A DNA stretch of 11,095 bases from positions 1 through 11,095 of the forward strand of contig JAMDDA010000211.1 of the NCBI GenBank assembly GCA_023488925.1, given 5' to 3'. This stretch comes from Actinomycetota bacterium. Lineage in GTDB: Bacteria > Actinomycetota > Thermoleophilia > RBG-16-64-13. Shown here in pieces: positions 1 to 6,754 of the stretch (position 1 is its first letter; each line of letters begins with the position of its first letter). The notes under the pieces are model-generated. The model was not told the origin of the DNA, searched no databases, and saw only the letters and a list, made by a program, of their open reading frames with translations. Position numbers and translations under genes: made by a program.

Positions 1-329
1 GGACCTGCAAGAAGTGCGCCGACCATTGCCCTTCCCGTGCCATCCCGGCCGGGGACATGACTACCGCAGGCCCCAACATCTCCAGCCACTCGGGTGTGCG
101 CAAGTGGTACGTGGACGCAGAGCGGTGCTTCTCCTTCTGGGCGCGTAACCGGATGGACTGCGCCGTTTGCATCCGCGTTTGTCCGTTCAATAAACCTCCG
201 GGTCTCGTCCACGCCGCGGCCCGGGGGCTCATCAGGCGGACGATGGTCTTCAACCGGGCCCTGCTGCGCCTCGACGATCTCCTGGGTTACGGGAAGCCCC
301 TCGCGGCGCGCGATTTCTGGGAAGCGTAA
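1..329 (+). CDS. Reductive dehalogenase-like protein, C-terminal fragment (5' end outside window)
   Basis: Reading frame from base 3 gives 108 C-terminal residues ending at TAA 327-329; the start lies upstream of the window. Two ferredoxin-type 4Fe-4S motifs are visible. The first is CxxCxxxCP (Cys 2, 5, 9 of the fragment, its first Cys presumably lost off the edge). The second has Cys 42, 53, 56, 60, ending CIRVCPFNK. The pattern GVRKWYVDAERC...FW...CxxCxxxCPFNK is characteristic of the iron-sulfur end of RdhA-type corrinoid reductive dehalogenases. In that family the two clusters pass electrons to a cobalamin that removes halogen from organohalides. QueG (epoxyqueuosine reductase) shares the cofactor arrangement, but its second motif reads differently, so it is less likely. 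No RdhB-type membrane anchor follows: the next gene is convergent. The substrate, any Tat signal and the corrinoid domain cannot be judged from this fragment. Confidence 0.8.
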   Translation, partial: TCKKCADHCPSRAIPAGDMTTAGPNISSHSGVRKWYVDAERCFSFWARNRMDCAVCIRVCPFNKPPGLVHAAARGLIRRTMVFNRALLRLDDLLGYGKPLAARDFWEA

Positions 330-424
330 GCTGCGCTTGGCCCCACCTGCAGCGAGCTACGGCGGCCACGCCGGAACCGGCTACCCCCGGGAGAGGGAAG
401 CGTCGGTCTGGGCGCCGGCCTGAC

Positions 425-1024
425 CTACAGCCGGCCCGGACCGGCGGCGGCCGGAGCTTCCACTCGGTTTCGGTACACGGAGCCGTAGAGGTGGGCCCCC
501 ACCAGTATGGCCCAGAAGACCGTAAACACCACCCCGACGATCAGCAGCACGACCCCGAACGAGGCGACGATTCCCGCGGCGATGGCCAAGACGACTGCCA
601 TGATGTAGTTGTTCAGGTTTGCCTGGATGAACTCGATCAGCGCGCGGAAGTCGAAGAAGGCGCCGAACTCTTCGGTGACGGCGTAGCGGATGAGGGCGGC
701 GGGCAGCACGACCAGCACGAGTAGGCTCCACAAGGAGCCCAGCATCGATCCTCCGGGGCCCAGTCTCCCCAGGATGAGTCCGGGGATGTCGTAGACCAGG
801 GCTCCCACCCAGGCCAGCAGGCCTTTGCCGAACAGATCGCCGAAACCGCTCCAGTCGGGAAGCCGGTCGTCACCCCCGGCCACGCCGCGCAGGGTGCGGA
901 GCATGTAGCCGCCGACGACGGCCCAGCCGAGCACCGGGATGAAGAGGAGGACACCCCCGATGACCAGCTTCCCGATCCCTCCCGGCTCCTTGAACATGTA
1001 GGTGAACGACCTTGCGGCGTCCAT
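425..1024 (-). CDS. DUF4013-like multi-pass membrane protein
   Basis: 199 residues, ATG at 1024-1022, preceded by an AAGGGAG ribosome binding site about 4-5 bases upstream; stop TAG at 427-425. The protein is strongly hydrophobic, with membrane segments at about residues 18-42, 68-88, 94-116 and a long stretch 140-181 that can hold two. The opening (FxYMFKEPGGIGKLVIGGVLLFIPVLGW), the GYMLRTLRGVAGGDDRLPDWSGFGDLF stretch (given here in parts: GYMLRTLR at 39-46, then LPDWSGFGDLF near 55-65) and the later IEFIQANLNNYI are typical of the DUF4013 family. The family has no established biochemical function; it is an integral membrane protein. The gene converges on the dehalogenase fragment and has its own promoter, so it is probably monocistronic. 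Family assignment is from recognition of these motifs, without a search. Confidence 0.82.
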   Translation of the reverse strand: MDAARSFTYMFKEPGGIGKLVIGGVLLFIPVLGWAVVGGYMLRTLRGVAGGDDRLPDWSGFGDLFGKGLLAWVGALVYDIPGLILGRLGPGGSMLGSLWSLLVLVVLPAALIRYAVTEEFGAFFDFRALIEFIQANLNNYIMAVVLAIAAGIVASFGVVLLIVGVVFTVFWAILVGAHLYGSVYRNRVEAPAAAGPGRL

Positions 1025-1062
1025 GGCGCTCCCTTCTCGGCTCGGGTGTGGTCGCGCTGCCG

Positions 1063-1090
1063 CTCATACCCTTTCTGAGGGCAAATTCAA
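1063..1090 (-). promoter_or_regulatory. Candidate promoter of the DUF4013 gene
   Basis: On the minus strand TTGAAT (1090-1085) and TATGAG (1068-1063) are separated by 16 bp, a good sigma70/sigmaA-like match (4 of 6 in each box). Transcription would start about 30 bases before the ATG at 1024. It is divergent from the tRNA promoter nearby. Inferred from sequence only. Confidence 0.45.
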
Positions 1091-1121
1091 CCAGGGGGTG
1101 GGCGCTTTTTCGCGGCGCATG

Positions 1122-1150
1122 TTGTCTGGGAGGGCGGAATAGGGTAGCCT
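1122..1150 (+). promoter_or_regulatory. Candidate promoter of tRNA-Lys
   Basis: TTGTCT (1122-1127) and TAGCCT (1145-1150) are spaced by exactly 17 bp. A start near 1157 would give a leader of about 30 bases before the mature tRNA 5' end at 1188, which suits a tRNA transcript. The boxes are only moderate matches (4/6 and 3/6). Confidence 0.35.
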
Positions 1151-1187
1151 TTGCCCCCGCGGGACAGCCCGTCCCGGGGAGAGTCGT

Positions 1188-1260
1188 GCGCCCGTAGCTT
1201 AGTTGGTAGAGCAGGGGACTCTTAATCCCAAGGTCGAAGGTTCGAATCCTTCCGGGCGCA
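1188..1260 (+). tRNA. tRNA-Lys (anticodon CTT)
   Basis: 73-nt cloverleaf. The acceptor stem GCGCCCG pairs fully with CGGGCGC, followed by discriminator A1260. The D arm is GCTT...GAGC with the loop AGTTGGTA. The anticodon loop CTCTTAA carries anticodon CTT (reads AAG, lysine). The T arm is GAAGG-TTCGAAT-CCTTC. The anticodon stem has four pairs plus a G-A apposition at positions 27-43. CCA is not encoded and must be added by the nucleotidyltransferase. The gene stands alone here. Confidence 0.97.
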
Positions 1261-1274
1261 CTCTGCCTCTGCCG

Positions 1275-1386
1275 GCGGGCTGCCGAAGAACCAGCTGTCA
1301 CGCCACCTTCGGCCCAGGCCGAGCGCAAATGTGCAGGGATTCTTGGTCCCCGAACGGGGCGGTCACGGCCTTTTTCGGCAGCCCGC
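1275..1386. repeat. Large inverted repeat enclosing intergenic repeat copy A
   Basis: A perfect 13-bp inverted repeat (GCGGGCTGCCGAA at 1275-1287, its complement at 1374-1386) extends to 16 pairs when one G-U and two A-U pairs are counted, with a loop of about 80 bases. The loop holds a repeat unit also found at 7526-7667: GAAGAACC (1285), TGTCACGCC (1296), GAGCGC (1321), GTGCAGGG (1331), TTCTT (1340) and GGCGGTC (about 1358-1364). It lies between the convergent tRNA-Lys and permease genes, so one possible role is a two-way transcript end. That role is inference. Confidence 0.6.
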
Positions 1387-1397
1387 TACCTGCTCCC

Positions 1398-2825
1398 TCA
1401 GCGCACCAACGACTCCAGCCAGGGCAGGACGAAAGTCACGGCGAAGGCCAGGCTCACAATGTACATGAAAGGGTGGATCCCCCGGGCCTTGCCGTGGAAG
1501 AGCTTGATGAGCGTGTGGCTGATGAACCCGAAGCCGATGCCGTAACTGATATTGTAAGTGAGTGGGATCCCCACCAGGGTCAAGAAAGCCGGGAAGGCTT
1601 CTTCGAAATCGGTCCAGGGGATCTCCCGCGCGGTACGCATCATGAGGAAGCCGACCACGATGAGGGCCCCGGCGGTGATGGGGTAGACGAAATAGGCGCC
1701 GTCGGGGACGATGAAACCCGAGTCGGCCAGCAGAGCGTACTGCGTGCCGTTCGGGATGGTGTAGCCTCCTCCGATCATGGCCACCACCGGGGTGAAGAAG
1801 GCCCCTACGCCGAAGAGCGCAGCGGTGACGATGCTGGTGAGGCCGGTCCGCCCGCCCTCGGCCACGCCGGCCGCGCTCTCGATGTATGTGGTGATGGAGC
1901 TGGCCCCAAAGAAGCCGCCCACCGCCGCAGCCACCGAGTCCACCCCCAGGATGCTGCGTACCCCCGACACCCGACCGTTCTTGTCTACGAAGCCGGCCTG
2001 CTCACCTACTGCCACCACCGTGCCCATGGTGTCGAAAAAATCGGTCAGCATGATGGCAAAGAGAGCCATAAGCAGCACGGGGGTGAAGATGCGGGTGATC
2101 GCCAGGGAACCGTCCACGCTCTGGAGGGGGGCGGCGAAGCTCCCGAAATCGGGCGTGGACAACACTCGGTCCGGTAGCGTGGTCACGCCCAGCAGCAGCG
2201 CGGCGCCGGTGGCCACCAGGATCCCCCACAAGATGTCGCCTTTGATCCGCAGGGCCATGAAAGCGAAGACGGCGAGCAGGCCTATGACGGCCACCCACAC
2301 GTGACGTTGGGTGAAGTCACCCAGGGAGACCAGGGTGATGGGCGCGGGCCGGATGAACCCTCCCTCGTTGAGGCCGATGGTGGTGATGAAGAGGCCGATG
2401 CCCATGCCAATGGCCCGCTTGAGGTTAAGGGGGATGGCGTTCATGACGGCTTCCCGTAGACCGGTGAGCACCAGGATGAGGATGACGACACCCTCGGCGA
2501 AGACCACCGACATGCCCACCTGCCAGGGTACGTTCGCCTGCTGGAAGCCGATCACCGAGTAGGTGACCACGGCGTTCAGGCCCATGCCCGAGGCCAGGGC
2601 GAAGGGACGGTTGGTGATCAGCCCCATGCTCAACGTCATGAGCGCCGCTCCGAGAGCGGTGGCCGTGGCTGCTGCCGGAAAGGGTACGCCGGCCGCCGAG
2701 AGGATCCCCGGGTTCACGAAAATGATGTAGGCCATGGTCATGAAGGTCGTGACCCCGGCGATGACCTCCGTGCGGAGGTTCGTTCCCCGCTCGCTCAGGC
2801 GGAAGAACCGGTCGAGTGCGTGCAC
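1398..2825 (-). CDS. NCS2 family purine permease (AzgA-like hypoxanthine/guanine/adenine transporter)
   Basis: 475 residues. The GTG at 2825-2823 is chosen as start because AGGAGG lies 6 bases upstream and the protein then opens as AzgA-type permeases do (ALDRFFRLSERGTNLRTE, then VIAGVTTFMTMAYIIFVNP at 21-39). The frame extends further upstream, but into the oxidase gene. Family marks are NRPFALASGMGLNA (72-85), TDFFDTMGT (261-269), GASSITTYIESAAGVAEGGR (307-326) and a run of membrane helices consistent with the 14-helix UapA/UraA fold. The family imports nucleobases by proton symport across the inner membrane; AzgA members prefer adenine, guanine and hypoxanthine. The start is only 22 bp after the subunit III stop, on the same strand, so it is probably transcribed with the oxidase genes. 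Substrate is inferred from subfamily resemblance. Confidence 0.92.
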   Translation of the reverse strand: MHALDRFFRLSERGTNLRTEVIAGVTTFMTMAYIIFVNPGILSAAGVPFPAAATATALGAALMTLSMGLITNRPFALASGMGLNAVVTYSVIGFQQANVPWQVGMSVVFAEGVVILILVLTGLREAVMNAIPLNLKRAIGMGIGLFITTIGLNEGGFIRPAPITLVSLGDFTQRHVWVAVIGLLAVFAFMALRIKGDILWGILVATGAALLLGVTTLPDRVLSTPDFGSFAAPLQSVDGSLAITRIFTPVLLMALFAIMLTDFFDTMGTVVAVGEQAGFVDKNGRVSGVRSILGVDSVAAAVGGFFGASSITTYIESAAGVAEGGRTGLTSIVTAALFGVGAFFTPVVAMIGGGYTIPNGTQYALLADSGFIVPDGAYFVYPITAGALIVVGFLMMRTAREIPWTDFEEAFPAFLTLVGIPLTYNISYGIGFGFISHTLIKLFHGKARGIHPFMYIVSLAFAVTFVLPWLESLVR

Positions 2826-2847
2826 GAGCTCCCTCCTGGTTGCGCCC

Positions 2848-3120
2848 TTACATGGCTTTGCCGGGCAGCAGATACAACAAGGTGAACAGCACCAGCCACA
2901 CCCCGTCGACGAAGTGCCAGTAGTATGTGCCCGCCTCGACGAGCCCCACGGGCGGCGCGGCGGGAGTGGGAGCACGGCCGGCGGTCGGCCAGGCCCGGAC
3001 CGCGGCCACGATCAACAGCAGGATCCCTGCGGACACGTGCGCCCCATGGAAACCGGTGAGGGTGAAGAACACGGAACCCAGGAGCCCGTCGCTGAGCCCG
3101 AAACCCGCGTGGCTCCACTC
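2848..3120 (-). pseudogene. Cytochrome c oxidase subunit III, C-terminal part, cut off by an in-frame TAG
   Basis: These 90 codons and their TAA (2850-2848) continue in exactly the same frame as the subunit I-III fusion after the amber codon at 3123-3121. They encode the rest of the subunit III core: EWSHAGF, the conserved GFHGAHV (23-29 of this part) and YYWHFVDGVW (66-75), with two membrane helices. The sequence shows no decay. No convincing independent start is present: the first usable codon is GTG at 3072-3070 (inside GSVFFTL) and lacks a Shine-Dalgarno site. AGGAG overlaps the TAG itself, but no ATG, GTG or TTG follows at a workable distance. Either the TAG is an assembly error or recent mutation, or it is read through. 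Marked as a broken segment for that reason, although it looks functional. Confidence 0.8.
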
Positions 3121-3123
3121 CTA
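3121..3123 (-). other. In-frame amber codon inside the subunit I-III fusion
   Basis: Minus-strand codons read GGG CAG GCC TAG GAG TGG AGC. The frame is the same on both sides. In subunit III proteins this place is usually an aromatic residue before Glu (the GQxYEW/GQxYEY type), so TAT or TAC to TAG by one base is the simplest origin. Confidence 0.85.
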
Positions 3124-5442
3124 GGCCTGCCCGCCCAAGAAGACGAGGCCCAGGCTGACGGCGAGGCCCAGGCCGGTCGCGAAGCGGCCCCGCCGGCCTC
3201 TGTGCAGGTTCACCAACCCCCAGTGTGCCAGCAGGCCGCTCGCCAGCAGGACCACCGTGTTGAGAGCAGGCACGCGGGCCTCCAATGCCCGCATCCCGGT
3301 CGGCGGCCACATGTCGGCCCTCATGCGCAGGTGGAGGTAGGTGTAGAACAGGGCGCCGAAGAAGACGGCCTCGGAGCCGATGAAGAGCAGCATGCCGGTG
3401 ACACCGGGGTGGCGTTTGTCCGGGGGTGAGTCTCCGAGGGGTGAGTCTCCGAGGGGTGAGTCTCCGAGGGGTGAGTCTCCGAGGGGTGAGTCTTCCGCCG
3501 GCCGGCGCTCCCATGCCCAGACGACGAGGACCCCCAGCAGGAAGGGCGCGGCCAGGGCCGGCACCCTCAGGCCGGCCACTCCTCCCGCGGCCATGCCGAG
3601 CAGGCCCAGGGCGGCCAAGAGGGGCAGGCTGCTCTTCCCGGGGGCGGTGGGGAGGCCAGAGGTCTGGTAGGCGGCCACGGCCATCCTTTCGGCTGCTCCG
3701 GCGAGGGCGGGATCGGGGCGGTCCGGGTGCTTGGTGTCCCACAGGGGCCGGGTACTGCGCACCGCCGGCGGGGTGGCGAAGTTGTACCAGGGCGGCGGGG
3801 AGGTGGTGGCCCACTCCAGGGTCCAGGCGTCCCAGGGGTCGTTGCCGGCGGGCTTACCGCGCAGCAGGCCGTGGATGATCGTGGCAAAAAGCACGATGAC
3901 GCCCGCGGCGATCACGTAGCCACCCAGGGTCGAGATCAGGTTGAGGGTATCCCAACCCAAGCCCGGCTGATAGGTGTAGACGCGTCGGGGCATGCCCAGT
4001 AGGCCGAGGGCGTACATGGGCATGAACGTCACGATCAAACCCACGAAGAGCAGCCAGAAGTTGAGCCGGCCCAGGCGGTCGTCGGTCATCCGGCCGGTCA
4101 TCTTCGGAAACCAATAGTAGAAGCCGGCGAGCACCCCGAACAGCGTGCCGCCGAAGAGTACGTTGTGGAAGTGCCCCACCACGTAGTAGCTGTCGGTCAC
4201 CTGCCAGTCGAAGGGAACCACGGCCAGACTCACCCCGGTCAGACCTCCGATGGTGAAGAGCGCGATGAATCCGCAGGCGAAGAGGAGAGGCGGGCGGAAC
4301 CGGAGCGAGCCCCCCCACATGGTGGCCAACCAGTTGAAGATCTTCACCCCGGTCGGCACCGCGATCACCATGGTGGACCCGGCGAAGAGGGCGTTGAGTA
4401 CCGGCCCGAGTCCGACCGAGAACATGTGGTGCGCCCACACCAGGAATCCCCAGAAGCCGATGAAGAGGATCATTGCGAGCATGGTCCCCCGGCCGAAGAG
4501 GGGCTTGCGGGAAAAGACCGGCACCACTTCGGAGAGGATCCCGAAGGCGGGCACTATGAGGATGTACACCTCGGGGTGCCCGAAGAACCAGAATAGGTGC
4601 TGCCAGATGACGGGATCGCCTCCTTGGGCCACGTCGTAGAAGGCGGTGCCGTAGTGGCGGTCGAGGTAGAGCATGGCCGCCGCCGCGGTGAGGCTGGGGA
4701 TGGCGAACAGGATGAGGAAGCTGTTGATGAAGGTGGCGAAGGCGAAGACCGGCATGTCGCGCAGGCGCATACCGGGGGCCCGCAGGCGCAGCATGGTCAC
4801 GATGAAGTTGACGGACCCGAGCAGGGAGGAGATGCCCAGCAGCACCAGCGCGAGGACCCAGAAGTCCACCCCGTCGTGCCGCGAGAAGATCTTGGCGGTG
4901 AGGGGGGCGTAACTGAACCAGCCGGTATCCGGCGCCCCGCCGAAGAGGAAGCTGCTGTACAGCAACAGGCCGCCAAAGAGCATGAGCCAGTAGCTGAGCG
5001 CGTTCAGGCGGGGGAAGGCCATGTCGCGTGCTCCGATCAGGAGCGGGACCAGGTAGTTGCCCAGGCCGGCGAGCATGGGCATGGCGAACAGGAACACCAT
5101 GGTGGTGCCGTGCATGGTGAAGACCTGGTTGTAGGTCTCGGGGCCGAGGAGGGTGTTCTGCGGGCGGATCAGCTGGGTCCGCATGAGCATGGCCATGCCG
5201 ACAGCGGCGAGGAAGAAGACGAAGGCCGTCCCGATATAGAGCAGGCCGATCCGCTTGTGGTCGGTGGTCGTGAGCCAGGAGACGAAGCCCCGCTCGGCGG
5301 GGTCTCGCGCCGCGTCAGGTCGGCCGGCGTCTTGCGCCTCGGCGGATCGGCTGGCCACTCGTGCCTCGGTGGGTCGGCCGGGGTCTCGGGACTCGTCGGG
5401 TCGGCCGGGGTCTCGGGACTCGTCAGGTCGGTTCGCGCTCAT
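3121..5442 (-). CDS. ctaD: Cytochrome c oxidase subunit I fused to subunit III (caa3-type), ends at premature TAG
   Basis: 773 residues to the amber codon (864 if it is read through). The catalytic subunit of a heme-copper oxidase reduces O2 to water and pumps protons across the membrane. Residues about 52-560 are subunit I: heme a ligands H111 (TMHGTTM) and H426, CuB ligands H289, H338 and H339, the cross-linked Tyr Y293 in GHPEVY (A-type mark), and heme a3 ligand H424 (VGHFH). From about 590 subunit III follows, with E691 in GSEAVFF. Fused I-III chains are known, for example in Thermus caa3. ATG 5442-5440 overlaps the ctaC stop in an ATGA, implying translational coupling. Residues 5-49 are five 9-residue repeats, and 651-673 are five DSPLG-type repeats in the linker between the two domains. 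Both look like surface linkers. The premature stop removes the last two subunit III helices. Confidence 0.93.
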   Translation of the reverse strand: MSANRPDESRDPGRPDESRDPGRPTEARVASRSAEAQDAGRPDAARDPAERGFVSWLTTTDHKRIGLLYIGTAFVFFLAAVGMAMLMRTQLIRPQNTLLGPETYNQVFTMHGTTMVFLFAMPMLAGLGNYLVPLLIGARDMAFPRLNALSYWLMLFGGLLLYSSFLFGGAPDTGWFSYAPLTAKIFSRHDGVDFWVLALVLLGISSLLGSVNFIVTMLRLRAPGMRLRDMPVFAFATFINSFLILFAIPSLTAAAAMLYLDRHYGTAFYDVAQGGDPVIWQHLFWFFGHPEVYILIVPAFGILSEVVPVFSRKPLFGRGTMLAMILFIGFWGFLVWAHHMFSVGLGPVLNALFAGSTMVIAVPTGVKIFNWLATMWGGSLRFRPPLLFACGFIALFTIGGLTGVSLAVVPFDWQVTDSYYVVGHFHNVLFGGTLFGVLAGFYYWFPKMTGRMTDDRLGRLNFWLLFVGLIVTFMPMYALGLLGMPRRVYTYQPGLGWDTLNLISTLGGYVIAAGVIVLFATIIHGLLRGKPAGNDPWDAWTLEWATTSPPPWYNFATPPAVRSTRPLWDTKHPDRPDPALAGAAERMAVAAYQTSGLPTAPGKSSLPLLAALGLLGMAAGGVAGLRVPALAAPFLLGVLVVWAWERRPAEDSPLGDSPLGDSPLGDSPLGDSPPDKRHPGVTGMLLFIGSEAVFFGALFYTYLHLRMRADMWPPTGMRALEARVPALNTVVLLASGLLAHWGLVNLHRGRRGRFATGLGLAVSLGLVFLGGQA
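3425..3497. repeat. 15-bp in-frame tandem repeat in the subunit I-III linker
   Basis: Four exact copies of GGTGAGTCTCCGAGG (3425-3484) and a partial fifth. On the coding strand each encodes DSPLG (residues 651-673, last unit DSPPD). Unit length is a multiple of three, so copy-number change keeps the frame. Identity between copies suggests recent expansion by slippage. Confidence 0.95.
5296..5430. repeat. 27-bp in-frame tandem repeat at the N-terminus of subunit I
   Basis: Five 27-bp units encoding nonapeptides at residues 5-49: RPDESRDPG, RPDESRDPG, RPTEARVAS, RSAEAQDAG, RPDAARDPA. The two units nearest the start (5374-5400 and 5401-5427 on the plus strand) differ at one base; the others have diverged, so the array has grown at the 5' end of the gene. 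The peptide is charged, proline-rich and probably disordered, and lies before the first membrane helix. Confidence 0.9.
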
Positions 5443-6485
5443 TCCAGACCTTCCAGATAGGCGGTCAGCTGGTTCAACTGCTCCTCGGTGAGCGGTACGG
5501 TGGGCATCCGGTTGCCCGGTTTCACCGCCTGCGGATCGTGCAGCCAGCGCCGCAGGTTCTGGGGGGTGTTCGGCAAGGTGCCGGCGGCCAGGCTCAGCCG
5601 ACCGGCAAGATGGGTCAGGTCGGGGCCGACGGTGCCTTGGGCGGCGGTGCCGCGCACGCTGTGACATCCCGCGCAGGGCAGGGAGAGTAAGAGCTCCTTG
5701 CCGGCAGCCGCCGCGGGAGTCTTGGGTTCCGCGGCCGGCTCCGCCTGGTGCTTCAGCCAGGCCGAGAACTCCCCCGGCTCTTCCACGACCAGCCAGAAAC
5801 GCATCCCCGCGTGCTGGAGGCCGCAGAACTCGGCGCAGGCGCCGGCGTACGTGCCGGGTGTGGTCGCCAGGAAGCTGGTGCGGTTGACGTGTCCGGGTAT
5901 CAGGTCGGTCTTTCCGCCGATCTGGGGCGCCCAGAAGCTGTGGATCACGTCGGCCGACTCGAGAGCTACCTGAACGGTGCGCCCCACCGGCACGTGGATC
6001 TCGTTGGCGGTGACGGCGTCGGCGCCCGGGTAGCGTACTTCCCACCACCATTGGTGCCCGGTCACGCCCACGGTCACATTCTTCCCGGGCAGGTCGAGAT
6101 CCTTCATGGTGTCGACCGTCAACAGGAACAGAACCACCACGATCACCGCCGGGATGGCCGTCCACACGATCTCCAGCCGCCGGTCGCCGCGGACCTGGGG
6201 CGCCTCCGCCTCGGGACGCTTGCGGAAACGGATGATCGAGACGAGGAGCAGCCCCTCGACCACCAGGAAGATTCCTGCAGAGATGAGGAGCACGGTGAAG
6301 GCCAGCGAGCGGATCTCCGCGGCTCCGGGGGATTCCGGCCGCAGCACGGAGGCGGTCGCGGCCCGCGCGGATGCCGGCGCGAGCAGGGCGAAAGCGCCCG
6401 TGACGGCGGGTATTGCAGAGGCGACCAGGGCGGCGACGGCGGGCCGGGCGGGTACGCACGCGTCCCGCCCCGGCCGTCCGGTCAT
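5439..6485 (-). CDS. ctaC: Cytochrome c oxidase subunit II with C-terminal cytochrome c domain (caa3-type)
   Basis: 348 residues from ATG 6485-6483, which follows an AGAGGG site at usual distance; longer in-frame starts would add a non-hydrophobic leader unlike the family. Residues 13-42 form a secretion signal or anchor. Two membrane helices (about 59-85 and 106-124) precede the periplasmic cupredoxin domain, which has the full CuA set: H182 (IHSFW), C217, E219, C221, H225, M228 (CAEFCGLQHAGM). QWWWEV at 145-150 is the aromatic patch by which electrons pass. Residues about 262-346 are a class I cytochrome c with heme motif CAGCH (271-275) and likely axial M327. The chain thus accepts electrons in its own heme c and passes them through CuA to subunit I. 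First gene of the operon; it overlaps ctaD by 4 bp. Confidence 0.96.
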   Translation of the reverse strand: MTGRPGRDACVPARPAVAALVASAIPAVTGAFALLAPASARAATASVLRPESPGAAEIRSLAFTVLLISAGIFLVVEGLLLVSIIRFRKRPEAEAPQVRGDRRLEIVWTAIPAVIVVVLFLLTVDTMKDLDLPGKNVTVGVTGHQWWWEVRYPGADAVTANEIHVPVGRTVQVALESADVIHSFWAPQIGGKTDLIPGHVNRTSFLATTPGTYAGACAEFCGLQHAGMRFWLVVEEPGEFSAWLKHQAEPAAEPKTPAAAAGKELLLSLPCAGCHSVRGTAAQGTVGPDLTHLAGRLSLAAGTLPNTPQNLRRWLHDPQAVKPGNRMPTVPLTEEQLNQLTAYLEGLE

Positions 6486-6573
6486 CGCGATCCCTCTGAA
6501 ACCCACCCTCAACGGCGCTCTCTCGTCCTGTGGCTCCGCATGTGGTTGGTGTGTGAAAAGCCGCCTCGACCGA

Positions 6574-6602
6574 AGCCTACCAGCGCCACTCCCGGCGGGC
6601 AA
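6574..6602 (-). promoter_or_regulatory. Possible promoter of the oxidase operon
   Basis: Minus strand: TTGCCC (6602-6597), a 17-bp spacer, then TAGGCT (6579-6574). The predicted start near 6567 would leave a leader of about 80 bases before ctaC. The match is moderate (4/6 and 3/6), in a GC-rich stretch. No other gene-like feature is seen between ctaC and the divergent dehydrogenase (6486-6754). Confidence 0.3.
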
Positions 6603-6668
6603 GCGCAGCCGCGGGCGGCGGCCGAAGTACCCGAGCGCTGGCGGCGCCTGCAGTATCCCAGCGCGTGT

Positions 6669-6697
6669 TTGCCTGCCGGGAACGCGCTCGGTATGCT
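6669..6697 (+). promoter_or_regulatory. Candidate promoter of the SDR gene
   Basis: TTGCCT (6669-6674), a 17-bp spacer and TATGCT (6692-6697), each 4 of 6 to the sigma70 consensus. The start would fall near 6704, about 50 bases before the ATG at 6755. Divergent from the oxidase operon. Confidence 0.45.
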
Positions 6698-6754
6698 TTG
6701 GGGCCGCCGCGGTCGTTTCCCGCGGTGCCGGAGAGTGGAGACGGGAGGGAGCGG

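Noticed and set aside
1188..1386. Integration (att) site at tRNA-Lys
   Set aside because: No copy of the tRNA 3' end and no integrase were found in the window.
1203..2177. Long plus-strand open frame overlapping tRNA-Lys and the permease
   Set aside because: It runs through the tRNA and antisense to a clear transporter, and has no recognisable motifs: a GC-rich shadow.
2848..3123. Frameshift splitting subunit III
   Set aside because: Both parts are in the same frame; only a TAG codon separates them, so no insertion or deletion is needed.
3121..3123. Pyrrolysine or another special amino acid at the TAG
   Set aside because: The position is a usual aromatic residue in subunit III, not an active-site residue, and no pyrrolysine genes or suppressor tRNA are visible in the window.
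2795..3814. Other long frames over the oxidase genes (also 4597-5460 plus and 5748-6785 plus)
   Set aside because: They are Arg/Gly/Pro/His-rich translations of the wrong frame or strand of genes with full catalytic motifs.
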